In this document: piece after piece, positions 1 through 10,810 of the stretch | Numbering within the stretch: the stretch's first letter is position 1 | Layout of the letters: each line of letters starts with the position of its first letter | Assembly (NCBI GenBank): GCA_033439765.1 | Contig: JAULSN010000001.1 | Span: 2,914,001 to 2,978,000 of the forward strand | Source of the DNA: Lasiosphaeria ovina | Lineage: Eukaryota > Ascomycota > Sordariomycetes > Sordariales > Lasiosphaeriaceae | Direction: 5' to 3' | Length of the DNA: 64,000 bases | Position numbers and translations under genes: made by a program | The notes under the pieces: model-generated | Told to the model about the DNA's origin: nothing | The model's input: only the letters and a program-made list of their open reading frames with translations | Database searches by the model: none

Positions 1-537
1 CCACCGTCTCCTAGAATGACAACAAGGAGAAAGATTAAACAAAAAAATGCAGCTGTTTTTGTTACGTGGGTGTAAAATGAAGGAAGCTAACTAGCTAGCT
101 AGTCGCTGGAATTCGAGTGATAGATAGATAAATAGATAGTATACAATATATAACGTACATAGCATGGTCGTGAGAGGTAGAAAAGGGGGCGGGTAGTATG
201 GGCGGATAGATGATTAAGAGGGAAAATTTAAACATTAAGAATCCTTGCCCTGCCTCGCTGGCTAGGTGATATGACATGACATGACATGACATGTTGTGTG
301 CGTAGAGGGACAATTAATTAGAGGGACGGGGTGGGCCCAAAACGCCCCTTCCCCCTTTGCGCTGCTACCAACAAAGGAAAACGGCGGCGGCGGCGGTGGA
401 ATAGACGATGGAAGGGGAGGAGGAGGAGGAGGAGTAGCAGTCGTTTTGATCTCCTCGCCAAGGCTAATAGTAGCGGGCATGCTGTTATTGTTGCTGCTGC
501 TGCTGCCGCCGTTGCCGATGCTGCCCCGATGTTGATG
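1..537. other. Gene-free 3' flank of abaA
   Basis: No coding region is supported here. The stretch holds a TAGA/TAGC-rich segment near 88-140, a pentanucleotide microsatellite at 271-293 and a GGA/GGC-rich segment at 380-440. It lies directly downstream of the abaA stop codon and probably carries the 3' UTR of that gene. Short frames in it are low-complexity and look like chance. Confidence 0.6.
271..293. repeat. Pentanucleotide microsatellite (ATGAC)n
   Basis: Four perfect ATGAC units followed by ATG. It is non-coding. Confidence 0.9.
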
Positions 538-3500
538 CTAGTCCTGCCGTTGGTGCTGCTGGTGGGAAGCCAGGCCGTCGCCGTTCATCAGAGCAGCCGC
601 TACTGCGGGGGGCGGTGGTGGTGGAGGCGGCGGCGGAGGAGACTGCGACCGCGACTGTGGCTGCGATGGGGCACTGCCGCGGTGCTTGAGCTTTGGCATC
701 GACGGCGCCGGGAATGCGTATTCACAGGCGCCGTCTAGGCTGTCGGAGCGGCCGCGTTTCCGGCTCTGCTGTAGTCTTTGCTGCTGCTGCTGCTGCTGCT
801 GCTGCGGCGGCGGCGGCGGTGGTGGCGGTGGCGGCTGGTGGTGCATCAAGGCGATGGCCATCTCTTGTTGTTGTTGGTGGAGGTGATATTGATGTTGATG
901 TTGCGCCGTCACCTCCTCCCAGTCCTGCGAGAGTTCGGATGCCGACGGCTGGATGTGCACCCAGTCATGGTGGGCGCCGTACTCGTCGCCCGGCACGCCG
1001 GCTGCTTTCCACAGCTGCTCGTGTGCGGTGTCCTGAGCTGTCGGCGCGGGCGTGTTGGTCGACGTGGCGGGCGACCAGAGGTCAGAGCCGTCGTCGACGC
1101 CTGCCGCCCAGTGCTGTCCCTGTACGTCGTCTGACCCGCGGCGGCTGACTGTGTTGAGTATTTGAAGGGGCGGGGGCTGTTGGCCATGCCCATGGGCATG
1201 CGCTATCCAGTGTTGTTGCTCGCGCTCGTCATCCGGCGTGTTTGACTTGAGGCCGCCGCCGCCGTTAGACCCGAGTGTTGTGGGCTGCGGCCAGTCTAGC
1301 ACGCTACCGCCGCCGCCGTGCGAAGCGCCGCCCGCCGCACCATATCCCGCGGACCAGGGCCCCGTGGTGTCGATGCCAGTGACGCTGCCCGTGTCCCAGG
1401 CGGGCAGGCCGTGGTGCTGGTCGTCGTATGCTGCCCCCACGTCGTAGGTCGCCGAGCTCGCGCCAGTGAGGAACGGGTCTGTAACGTCGGCCAAGCAGCC
1501 TAGCGTCCGGGGGTCTGCGTTCATCCCTGCCGTCGTGGCGTGCGCCGCCTCCATGTAGTTGGCGAGGTGTTCCGCGGCGCCCGTGCCGGAGGCGCCGTCG
1601 AAGCTGTGCGCAAAAGAACTTGTCAAGGACGCACTCGGCGGCGGCGTGGCAAGCCCGGCGTGCGACCCGAAGCTGTCGAGCAAGCCGAACCCGGCCGTTG
1701 TGCCCGCCCCGGCGCCGGACCCCTGGGCTGACTGGGCCATGAAATGGGCGTCGTAGGCGGCCTGCGCGGCGGCGCTGGACAGGGAGCCAAGCCCCCCACC
1801 CGCCGTGTCCCACACGGCCGCAAAGTTCTCACTCATGTTGGCATTCAGCTGCTGCTGGTAGGCTGGGCCCGGAGACATGACGGTGTCGCGGGGAACCGAG
1901 GGCCCGGTGAAGACGCTCGAGGCAAGGCTGCTGGCGCCGCTCAAGCTCCCGGCACGGCTGCCGTCGGCGCTCTGGCCGCCGACCAGGGCATGCTGGTGGT
2001 GGTAGGCGCTGTTGGGGTCGAGAACGGTCAAGAAGCGCCAGTTGGTCCGTCCGTTCTTGGCCGTGCTGAGCTTGGTGTCCCCGTCCATGCTGTGCACCGT
2101 CTCAAACGTCCATAGAATCACGGCGCGGCGTGTCCACCGCTGGCCGTTGCTAGCATCGCCGCCTCCCTGCCCCTCGGGACCCCCGCCTCCGTACGCCGTG
2201 TTCCTCACGTAGGGGGCCTCGGGGGGGCAAGACCAGATCTCCTGCAGCATGGCAATCTTGGGCACCAGGTCCATCTGCGTGGGCTGCGCGCTGGGCCGGG
2301 CCCTCGCGCCTGCGCTGTCGTCGTCCTCTTTCTTCACGGCAACCCTGCCCCGCTTGCCGCGCCGGTCTGTGCCGGAAAAGGGGTGGGCAGGGTACTCGGT
2401 GCAGTTGGAGAGGGTGCACGCCCAGACGTCGGCGGGAAACGGCACCGTGACCCAGTCCCGCCGGCAGCGCTGCGAGACGCAGTCGCACTGGTCGCGACCG
2501 CCGCTTCGCAGGCCTTCGCAGCCGGCGCGGTGTTGGTACTGGATGGCGATCTCGGCAGTCGTCTCGTAGACGAGCTCGGGGGTCGGGTTGTCCTGCGAGT
2601 AGCTCAGCTCGGGCGGGCGCACCAGCTGCGTGTGCACCTTCCAGCGGTGGCTGAGCAGGTGCGGCTGCTCAATGTTGATCTCGATCCACGAGTTGAGGTC
2701 CGACTGGCTGGGGAACCGCCGCTTCTCCTTGAGCTCGAGGACAGAGTGCATGTGCATGATGTCGACCTGCGGGTCTACCGCCACAATCGACTCGAGCGTC
2801 CGGTAGAGGTCGGGGAAATCTGTCTCCCACTCCTTGCTGAGCTCCCGGACAGTGCTGGACTCTACCTGGTGCATCTCCTTGGTGAACTCGTGCAGCATCG
2901 CGCCCTTGACGATTTGCTGCTCCTCCTTTGCCCACTTCTCGCGCTCGTGGTTGAGGACGAGGTGAGGGTACTCGGCAGTGTCAAGCTTGGCGCCCGTTGC
3001 CGCCATGTACCCGGATCCGTCGTCGCGCACGACAACGTCCGGGTTCGACACAAAGATCCAGCACCGCTTCGGCCTGACAACGACCTGGTCGTTCATGGCG
3101 AGGATCTGGGCAAAGTACTCGTAATTGGGCCGCTCGTCGGGCAGGCGCCCTTCCGACAAGGCAACCAAGACCAGGTTGTTCTTGAGCGATACCGGCTCGA
3201 TGCTATCTTTGTTCTTGTCTTCCTTTCGCTCCCTGCCGGAGAAGAAAAAGTGGACTGCAGGGATGGGCCAAAGGGGCTGCGGTTAGAGCTGGCCAAGACT
3301 GTAATGCATGCAGGGCGTGACGCCACAAACGGGGAGAGGCTCCAACTTACAACATCGGTGGTGCTGAAAGAAGTTCTTCAGCACTTGGATGTGGCTCGAC
3401 ACTTGCTTCCTCTGTCTCCACAAATCCGGGTCAGGCTCAACGCCTGGGGGCAGGCTTTGGCAATAAGATATCCAAAGATATTCACCAATCAGCATGTTCC

Positions 3501-4011
3501 GGCCATACTGGGTTTGCTTCATTGTGTACTTCTTGCGGCCCATCTTGGGGATGAGCAAGAGAGCTGGCGACTAATCAGCCATTTCATGTCTTTATGTCGC
3601 TGTTGATCCCGTGCAGGTACACTTACCGTCAAGAAAGGCATCTTCAAGCACGTCGGGCCATTTCTGGTCCGACTTGTCGTCCTTGTCCGCCTGTCTCTTC
3701 CTGTAGGCCTGGAACTCGGGTGAGAGCCAGATGGGGTTGGTGGGACTCTTCCTCTTCCTGACTTCCAGCTGCAGCTGGTGCCGCTGTTGTAGCCTGGTGT
3801 ACACTGGCGGCCCATATGTCGAGCCAAGAGGCTGGGTTGGCAGGATGGGTGGCGTGGGAATCGACGGGGATATGCCCGACGAGAGCAGCTCCAACTGCTG
3901 GGCATAGGATAAATGGCTATGCTGGACATTGCCGGTCGACTCTTGAAGCGGTTGTCTCGAGGACTGAAGCCCGTGGCAAAGCCTCACCGGCAACTCCATT
4001 GCTCCGGACAA
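538..4011 (-). CDS. abaA: AbaA-type TEA/ATTS conidiation regulator
   Basis: Three exons on the minus strand: 4011-3627, 3563-3351 and 3254-538, with GTAAGT donors and CAG acceptors, giving 1104 aa in frame. The TEA/ATTS DNA-binding domain (about residues 118-205) spans both introns. The spliced reading shows AFLDALLLIPKMGRKK, YGRNMLIGEYLWISYCQSLP and RKQVSSHIQVLKNFFQHHR, followed by FHFFF; these are hallmarks of the AbaA/TEC1/TEAD family. In Aspergillus, AbaA acts between BrlA and WetA in spore-chain formation. The C-terminal half is long and disordered, with a Pro-then-Gln tract, a second Pro run and a basic RKRGR cluster that could be a nuclear signal. It is longer than the roughly 800-aa Aspergillus protein. 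A second Met lies at 3999. Family assignment is firm; role in this organism is inferred. Confidence 0.93.
606..640. repeat. GGC/GGT tract encoding a C-terminal polyproline run in AbaA
   Basis: Imperfect GGN repeat. On the minus strand it encodes eleven consecutive prolines near the AbaA C-terminus. Confidence 0.85.
779..836. repeat. CTG then GGC/GGT repeat encoding polyP-polyQ in AbaA
   Basis: Eight or more CTG units run into a GGC/GGT tract. On the minus strand these encode a proline run followed by about nine glutamines. Such trinucleotide tracts often vary in length between strains. Confidence 0.9.
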
Positions 4012-4702
4012 TGGCCGCGTAAGTGACAGAAATGCTCAAAGGGCAACTGCAGTCTCAAGAACGTCGTCGACACGGCAGGAACAAAAGAGAGAGCAATGCA
4101 ATGCCCGGGAGGAATGGCTTTTCGTCAGAATGCGAGCCAGAGTAGATATAAAATATGCTGCATCAAAAGGGCGGAGGCATGGAGGGGAGTGCCGAGCGGC
4201 TTATAAGGCACAACGAACCTCTCCATTCTACACGAAGCCAGGAACAACTATTGTCTGGTGCTATTTGGGTGGGATAACTTTGCCATACATTTCTCAGGGC
4301 GACAAGACCCAAGAGCCACATGGCCGCTGGGTCATGGACTGACTGGGCAGCTGGTATGCAAGGGAATGAAGCCGAGGGGCAATGGGCCATGGAAACAACA
4401 ACAGCACCTGCGTAGCTGGCCAGGTAAAGCAAGCAAGCAAACGCCATTTCTGGCTTTCAGGGCCTCCTCGCCGAGCAAGCGGCTCTCAAGGCATGCGAAC
4501 AAGATTAGCCTCACCTGGTGTATTGATCAGGGCGAGTCCAGGAGGGAGAGTCGAGGGGCCACGTCCCCAGAAAAAGCGGGGTTTTCTTTAAAGAGTCGAC
4601 AGGGGTGGTGGCAACCTCCTTGGCACGCTGAGACAGGATTGCATGCACGCACGTCGTTATGAACCGAGACCCAGGGACAGATCAAATTCCTCATAACTAT
4701 TA
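4012..4702 (-). promoter_or_regulatory. abaA upstream region with AbaA- and BrlA-type sites
   Basis: This 691-bp gap between the MRD1 stop and the abaA start must hold the abaA promoter. It contains four matches to the AbaA/TEAD core CATTCY: 4111-4116, 4127-4132 and 4363-4368 (minus strand) and 4224-4229 (plus strand). Three matches to the BrlA element MRAGGGR lie at 4359-4365 (CAAGGGA), 4373-4379 and 4552-4558 (CGAGGGG). The sites are seen directly. Use by BrlA and AbaA is known in Aspergillus and inferred here. Confidence 0.5.
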
Positions 4703-7497
4703 TCATGCCTCGTCTTCGCCGCTATCGCCAATATTGACCTTTGTCCGCCCCCGCCCTGTAAGTTGTTGCAGGGCCACCTTGTTCACCTGTCCGCGGATCT
4801 TCTTCTCCATCGCCTTGATCTGCTCTTCCGGATCAACCTCCTCGGCCGACGCAAAGTCGAGCACCAGCCGTCGTCCAAGTAAATGCGTGTCTTTGAGAGA
4901 CGTGAGTGCGTTGAGAGCCTCCCGAGGAGTAGAAAACTCGGCAAAGGCAAAACCGCGCGACGAGTGGTTGAATTTCTTGGGTATCCGTAGCGCCACCACC
5001 TTGCCGTACGTGCTGAAGAGGGCGCGCACGTCCTTCTTGGACGCCTCGAACGGCAAGTTCTTGATGACCACCTTTGTACCTTGGCTGGCCGCCTTCTTGG
5101 CCAAATCCTCGCGCCTCCGTTCTTCGGCCGCATCGTGACCTTTATGAGATGCCTTGACGATAAGCTTGTGGCCGTCGAGAACATGCCCGTCCATGACGCC
5201 AAGAGCTGCCTGAGCTTGTTCTTTTGTCTTGAAGGCGCAGAAGCCGAACCCCATGCTGAGGATCTGGCCTGGCTTCTTCGGATCAGTCTTCGTCTTGACC
5301 TGCGCACTCACAAAGCCGTCCAGCGGCTTGAACACGGCTGTGAGGCTTTCGCTTGTTGTGGAGAAGTTGAGATTTCGGACGAATAGAGAGCTCGTCTCCA
5401 GCTGATCCTCGGCGTCATCACGTTCCAGCAGCTCAGCAACAGATTGCTTCTGTACGCCAACGGGACGATCGTCCTGCCGAGTTACAGTGTCCACAAAAAG
5501 CCCTTTCGGGCCTTTCTCGAGAAACAGGGGTGACTCCTTGAATCTTGAGTAGGCCTTCTTGGCAAATGCTGTCTTGCAATCGCCAGGCTGTGCGAACTGG
5601 ACAATGGCAATGGTCCCGCTTGGTGGCATCAGCACTCTCAGCACCTGGCCGTGCTCCTCGAAAAGCTGTCTGATCTCCTCAATCGTGGTGGCTCGAATGT
5701 TCTTCACCAGGATCGACGTATCTCCTCGTTGCTGAGACTTGAATGCTTCAATGTTCACCCCGTTGGCGGCGAAATAAGCCTTGGCCTCCTGGATGACAGT
5801 GGTCTCAGCCACTGCCTGTCTTACAGCACCAGATGCATCTGTAGGATCTAAGAGCTCGTGTTTTGACACTCCGAGGCGTTCCGAGATGGCTGTGTTCACA
5901 GCATCTTGACTCATGAAGAGCGAGTTCCAGTTGAAGTTGTTTGATGCAGCCTCGGCCTTCTTCCTGATCATATTCTGCTTCTTCAGAGGCAGCTGGGAAA
6001 GCGTAAACTCGTTCAGCTGGGACTCGCGCTTGGGAGACGCTGGGAGGATATGTAGGATGCGGCCCTGGAAAACTGAACCATCCAACTGGAATGCGGCAAC
6101 AGCGCAAGACGGCTGCTGGTACCGAATCATGGCAAAGCCCTTGCTTTTGCCCCGATTGTCCAATGGGAGGTTCACCTGCCTCGCGGTTAGTAGAGGTTCA
6201 ACGTCGATGATTTGGAACAAGACAGTGATAATCGGCCCTTTTGTCAGTCACTCGAAGCATCTACTAAAATACCGAGCCCAAATCTCATCATGTACCATTG
6301 GTATAAGATGTCCCTATCAGGGATTCATCATAAAAGGGGGCAGGAAGAAACGGTGTAAAAAGAAAACTCTTCAGTCTTACCTCTTCTAATTCACCGTAGA
6401 CGGCGAAGTGCTCTCTGAGGCCGTCTTCGGTGACGTTATAGCTTAGATTCCGTAAAAACAGCCTGCAAGTTCTTTCGATTATGCTCACGGCGTCTTCGGG
6501 ATCCGCGTTTCTGTGGGGTGCCTGGCTTGGGTCACCTGACACCCCTGAAGGAGCCTCTGACGGCTCCGCCTGGGTTGTGCCGGCTGAAGATGACCCGGGT
6601 GTAGGCACTGCAGCAGCTCCTGCCGCTCGTGGACGAGCAGAAAATCCGGGATCATCAGGACCAACTAGGTCCAGCAAGCGATTCGTCCTTGACCGAAGCC
6701 AGTCATCGTCTGTCGCACCTGTCGCACCAGTCGGACTTGTAGACTCGGGCACCACCTCCTCTGCCGCTCCATCAAGAGCATGTGATGCAGGCATGTCGAC
6801 GCTTGCAACGGGACGGACAGTAACGGCCTCATGCATAGAAGTCTCCCGCAGGGGTTGCTTGGCCTGCCGAGCCGGGATCTGCTCGTACTCGTCGTCACTC
6901 TCGGCATCCAGCCCAGGGACAATGGGCATCGCGTCCGGAAGACCACCAATGGTATCCCCGTTGTCCCTAGCCCTTTTCATAGGGTGGCCCATGACCTCAA
7001 GGAATTCTTGAAGCTTCGGATCGGCTTCGTCAACCACTCCATGCTTTCTCTTCTTGGTACTGAGGTCCTCATTCTGCTGTACGCCTACGCCTGCTTTTAC
7101 CGCAGGCTTCAGGAGAGCACCCGCTGCAGCATCGCGCCTCTGGGGAACGTTGGCAGCTGGCCGCACGGTAGAGTCTGCAATCTTGCAGTGTCGGTTAGCG
7201 ACAAGTTCAAGAGTGGAAGTACTGATGGATGACCCTTACCGGCTTGGCAATGTCGACAGAAATCCTGGACATGCGAATAAAGGTGCGGTTGAAGTATTTG
7301 ACCGCCCTTGCAGCATCGTCGGGAGATGTGTAGCCGACAAAGCCGATGCGGCGCTGGGGGAAGAGCTTGACATCGGTGACTTGCCGACCCTGGGCCGAAA
7401 AATGGCTGCGGAAGTCTTCTTCGTTGATGGTGGGAGGCAGGTTCTTCACGTAGACCCTGGACGACTCCATCTTGTTCGTTCGGTCTTTGTCTGCCAC
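4703..7497 (-). CDS. mrd1: MRD1, five-RRM pre-rRNA processing factor
   Basis: Three exons on the minus strand: 7497-7240, 7181-6381 and 6175-4703, all joining in phase 0, giving 843 aa. Orthologues usually start near MESSRVYV, so the Met at 7467 (833 aa) is the likelier start. Five RNA-recognition motifs can be read, with approximate positions: RRM1 at 12-85 (VYVKNLPP, IGFVGY); RRM2 at 325-400 (LFLRNLSYNV, GFAMIRY), split by intron 2; RRM3 at 505-575 (ILVKNIRA); RRM4 at 616-695 (LFVRNLNF, FGFCAF); RRM5 at 720-795 (VVIKNLPF, GFAFAEF). Mrd1 is a nucleolar protein that binds pre-rRNA and U3 snoRNA and is needed for the early cleavages leading to 18S rRNA. An acidic, low-complexity linker follows RRM1. 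The first intron is assigned an AAG acceptor because the nearby CAG would break the frame. Confidence 0.93.
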
Positions 7498-8451
7498 AGA
7501 CAGCTGGATGTGAGGCTACCGAGGCATTCTGGCTTCAAGAGTGTCACGAAAGTTGTGAGACTCTTTCGAGGTTGCCCGAGGTCTGGTCTGGTGATTTTGT
7601 CTTCCTCTCTCTTTTTTCTTGAACGGGTTTGCAGCCGAATTTTTCTTTTTTATTCGTCGTTCCAAAATTTCAAGCCCCACAGCCTCCTTATCTTATCGTC
7701 CCGAGTGCTAGGTCTCAGCTCCGCACTGACCCCGCTCAGGCGCTTTCAGTGGGCGGCCGTTGAAGGCAGGTTGCGGGTACCTTCTTGTTGGTGCAGAGAA
7801 GGCGGAAAATCATGTACCGGTACTGTGCTAATTGTGACCCCTCCCCCTATCGCCGTCTGAGGAAAAGCAAAACTGCGGCGCCGGCGCCAATTGAATTTGA
7901 TGGATGGCTTTGGGTTGATGTTTGGCTGCTTCTGCCCTGTCAGTCCTCTCCTTCACCACACGCGACATTGCGCGCCAACTCTGTCACCGTTCAACTCATC
8001 TGTTGTCCACCTGTGTCAGTCAACAACTCGCCCGCGGCCTGATCCTCCCTAGCTCTTCGATTGTTCAATTTACTACGCTACCTACCTATTCTCCAAGGTT
8101 GCCCACATCTTGCATGCAGCTCCGCTAGCGGGCACCGCCTTCAACTCGTCACTTTTGTGTTTGCGCAAACAAAGAAGAGGTACCTACCTTATCCTATTAT
8201 AACCCTACCTTACGTACGTACGATTTCGAGTCCCGCGATGCAAGGAGCACACTTCTTTTCCTAGTTTCTGCCGCGTCCATCTTCTAGCTTGTTCCGCCCA
8301 AGGCATCCCGTGATTCCCGTCAACCATGCAACAGTCACGCGCAGAGCTGGCGTTATGCCAACTTGAAGCATTCATCGTCCAGCATCGTGCTAATTTGCTG
8401 GCTGCAGGGCGTCGTCCGCACTCCAAGCTCCGTCGCGCCTCAGTTTTCTAG
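7498..8451. promoter_or_regulatory. Divergent promoter region of MRD1 and the dynein light chain gene
   Basis: About 950 bp without a supported gene separates the MRD1 start (minus) from the light-chain start (plus). It has CT-rich stretches typical of fungal promoters and a T-rich run near 7610-7660. The short frames in it have no recognisable features. It is likely to serve both genes. Confidence 0.5.
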
Positions 8452-9286
8452 ATGAACACGCATCCCTCTCCTCCGCCTTACCACGCCCAAGTCGCCAACA
8501 TGCCTACCGAAGACAACAAGCTTGAGAACCCGCTCTCTCCCTCCGCCCCGAGGGAGAAGCTAGAAGGTTTGGCCCACCCTCCCTTTCCCTCTCCTTCGAC
8601 GTCGAGTTCCTTTGGCTGACGTGTCTGTGTTCCTGCTGTGACAGCCCAGATCAAGAGCGCCGACATGGTAAATAACCACCGAGCCGAAACCGAGCGAGCC
8701 GTTATTTCTCAAGTGCTGACCCACTGCCCCTTCTATAAAGGCCGAGGACATGCAGCAGGAGGCAGTTGAAGTTGGTATGTGGGATACCCGCCGAGAGACG
8801 GGGAGGGGTTGGAAATGACGCTTCGAACCAAGCATGAAGGCTAACCCCTGTCGCAGCCCAGGAAGCTATGGCCAAGTTCACGATCGAAAAGGTAATGCCA
8901 CTCTTCCAACTCTGTGACGGGAATGCAATTACCTATATTGCTGCGGGCAGGAACATTGGCTGACCGACCCCATCACGGGTTTGTAGGATATTGCTCAACA
9001 CATCAAACGGACGGTATGCTTGGTTGACCACTCCGATATCTCCTTAGGAAGAAACTGACCACAGAATTTCACGCCGACAGTTCGATGACAGGAAGGGGCC
9101 CACGTGGCACTGCATTGTAGGCCGCAACTTTGGCAGCTTCGTGACCCACGGTATGGAATATCTTGTTTTGCCTGAAGATATTTGTTTGTTACTGGGCATC
9201 GACACTAACAAGCCAAAACAGAGACGAAGCACTTCATCTACTTTTATCTCGGCCATTGCGCCATCCTTCTCTTCAAGACCCAGTAG
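8452..9286 (+). CDS. Dynein light chain, LC8 type
   Basis: Seven exons, from the preferred start at 8500: 8500-8566, 8645-8667, 8741-8774, 8857-8891, 8987-9013, 9081-9150 and 9222-9286, giving 106 aa in frame. An upstream in-frame ATG at 8452 would add 16 residues. The product matches LC8 along its length: [56 protein letters not shown] and [20 protein letters not shown]8 is a dimeric hub protein of cytoplasmic dynein and many other complexes. Six introns in about 320 coding bases, with exons as short as 23 and 27 nt, explain why no long frame is visible. The N-terminal 20 residues ahead of the LC8 fold are extra. Confidence 0.95.
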
Positions 9287-10682
9287 GGGCGCGGCCTCCT
9301 TCGTTTCCTCTCGCGGCTATAGAGCACTCGACACAGGGTAGCACAGAGCAACACTGCCCAGGCAAGGAAGCCAGCGATCAAGAGAACGGAGTACGTCCCG
9401 AACGTTACCACACACTAACGGGGCGGCGGGAGGTTTACCATAGATATAGGCGAGACGACGACTGCTCCCAAGAGAAGAGGATCAGAGAGAACGGACGTGT
9501 GTATGTGTTCTGTATGTACGAAAGCAAACGCGTGTTTCGTGGTTGGTGAGAACGAGGTGAGAAACTGTGGAATGATAAAACGAGCTAGTGATTTTGTGTA
9601 CGTTTTTATTTGAGCAAGGAAAAGAAAAGATATACTACATGTTACTCCTCCCTGTCCTGGAACTGGGGACCTAGTTAACCTTCGCTTCCATCTCCACAAC
9701 ATTCCAATAGGCTCTGGTTTCTTTCTCGTCATTAAGGACGCGAGATGCGTCTCTATCTATCTTCCCTCGGCCAGCCAATTCCCGACTCTACTCCTCACTC
9801 TTTCTCCAAGACTGAAAGAACTGAAGATGGCAAACAATCAGCTATCACTGTCCCAGACACTTGCCACGTGTAGAGCCATGGTGACGCCGATGTTATCACG
9901 ACTAGAGAATCTGTCCTTATCTCCTTGTCTTCCCCATGGCCCTCTACATAGGTAAGTGGCGGTACGAAAATGAATAAAGGTTTGCAAGGATGTCATATAA
10001 TCAACACTGCGCAAGCTTGTTCATCGTTATATCTATGACTATTTAATTCTCTACCACTGTCTTCAAGAGCGAACATCTACAATATTAAAAACCACACCAC
10101 AACAATACAGATATATTTGTATCTATGACGTATATGTAAGGTCGGCAGGCACACTGCACTAGTTCATAACAACCGACTAAGCACATGTTGAACACTTCTT
10201 TTCTTGGTTTCTTATCCCACGGCTGGCACTGGAATCTAAAGTATCTCAGAGGCATGTATGCATGTACCTGTTTGTCTATCTGCCTGGTCGTGAGGCATTT
10301 GACGAGCGTGGTGCTGGGAGGTGTTTCATTCTTCCACTGGCTAATGAAGGCCTTCGTTTTGACTCTTGATACTTAGACAATGAGGATGCCATGAGGATAA
10401 GACAAGAGAGGCTGTTCCAGCCCTACCCCGTGCTGCAGATCAAAGACGTATTCACTCACACACAAGCTTTTCTGGATGTCCGAGACAGAGTCCAGACTGA
10501 AGCAAGAGGATACGGACGGCAGAGTGGAAACACCTACGTATACACACGGTCACATGGTGAAGCGACCCACAAGGCTGGTGGGTATTATTCCCATGAGGGT
10601 TTGGCGGAAGGGAAGGGAGGGTGGACTCTGGGCACGATTACCACACAGCACCTCCATCAAAAAAAGCAACACAAAAGCCTTC

Positions 10683-10810
10683 GGCTAGATGCTAGAGAAG
10701 TCTAACACGCTAGTCTCAAGAACAAGCTTCTCACGAAGCATCTTGACCCCGAAAAGGGGATACGTTTACTAGTCTCGCAAGAGGCATGGTTTCGAATCCC
10801 ACTCCGGTCA
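10683..10810 (+). tRNA. tRNA-Leu(CAA)-like sequence with intron, probably degenerate
   Basis: Read as a tRNA, acceptor strands are GGCTAGA (10683-10689) and TCCGGTC (10803-10809), pairing at 6 of 7 positions with two G-T wobbles. A perfect anticodon stem CTAGT/ACTAG flanks the loop CTCAAG. Its CAA anticodon is followed by a roughly 46-nt insert at the usual tRNA intron site. The insert can pair with the anticodon region (TCAAGA/TCTTGA) and carries GCTTC/GAAGC and CCCC/GGGG hairpins, as in yeast intron-bearing tRNA-Leu(CAA). A variable arm CTC-GCAA-GAG and a TTCGAAT T-loop follow, then TTTTT as a Pol III stop. Against a working gene, only 3 of 5 T-stem pairs form and the D-stem is broken. A pseudogene is the better reading. 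Confidence 0.5.

Noticed and set aside
538..3254. Reading abaA's long third exon alone as an NDT80/VIB-1-type factor
   Set aside because: Once spliced to the upstream exons, the TEA/ATTS domain is unmistakable.
2383..3606. 407-codon plus-strand frame opposite abaA
   Set aside because: It lies antisense to the well-supported abaA exons and crosses both abaA introns. High third-position GC keeps antisense frames open.
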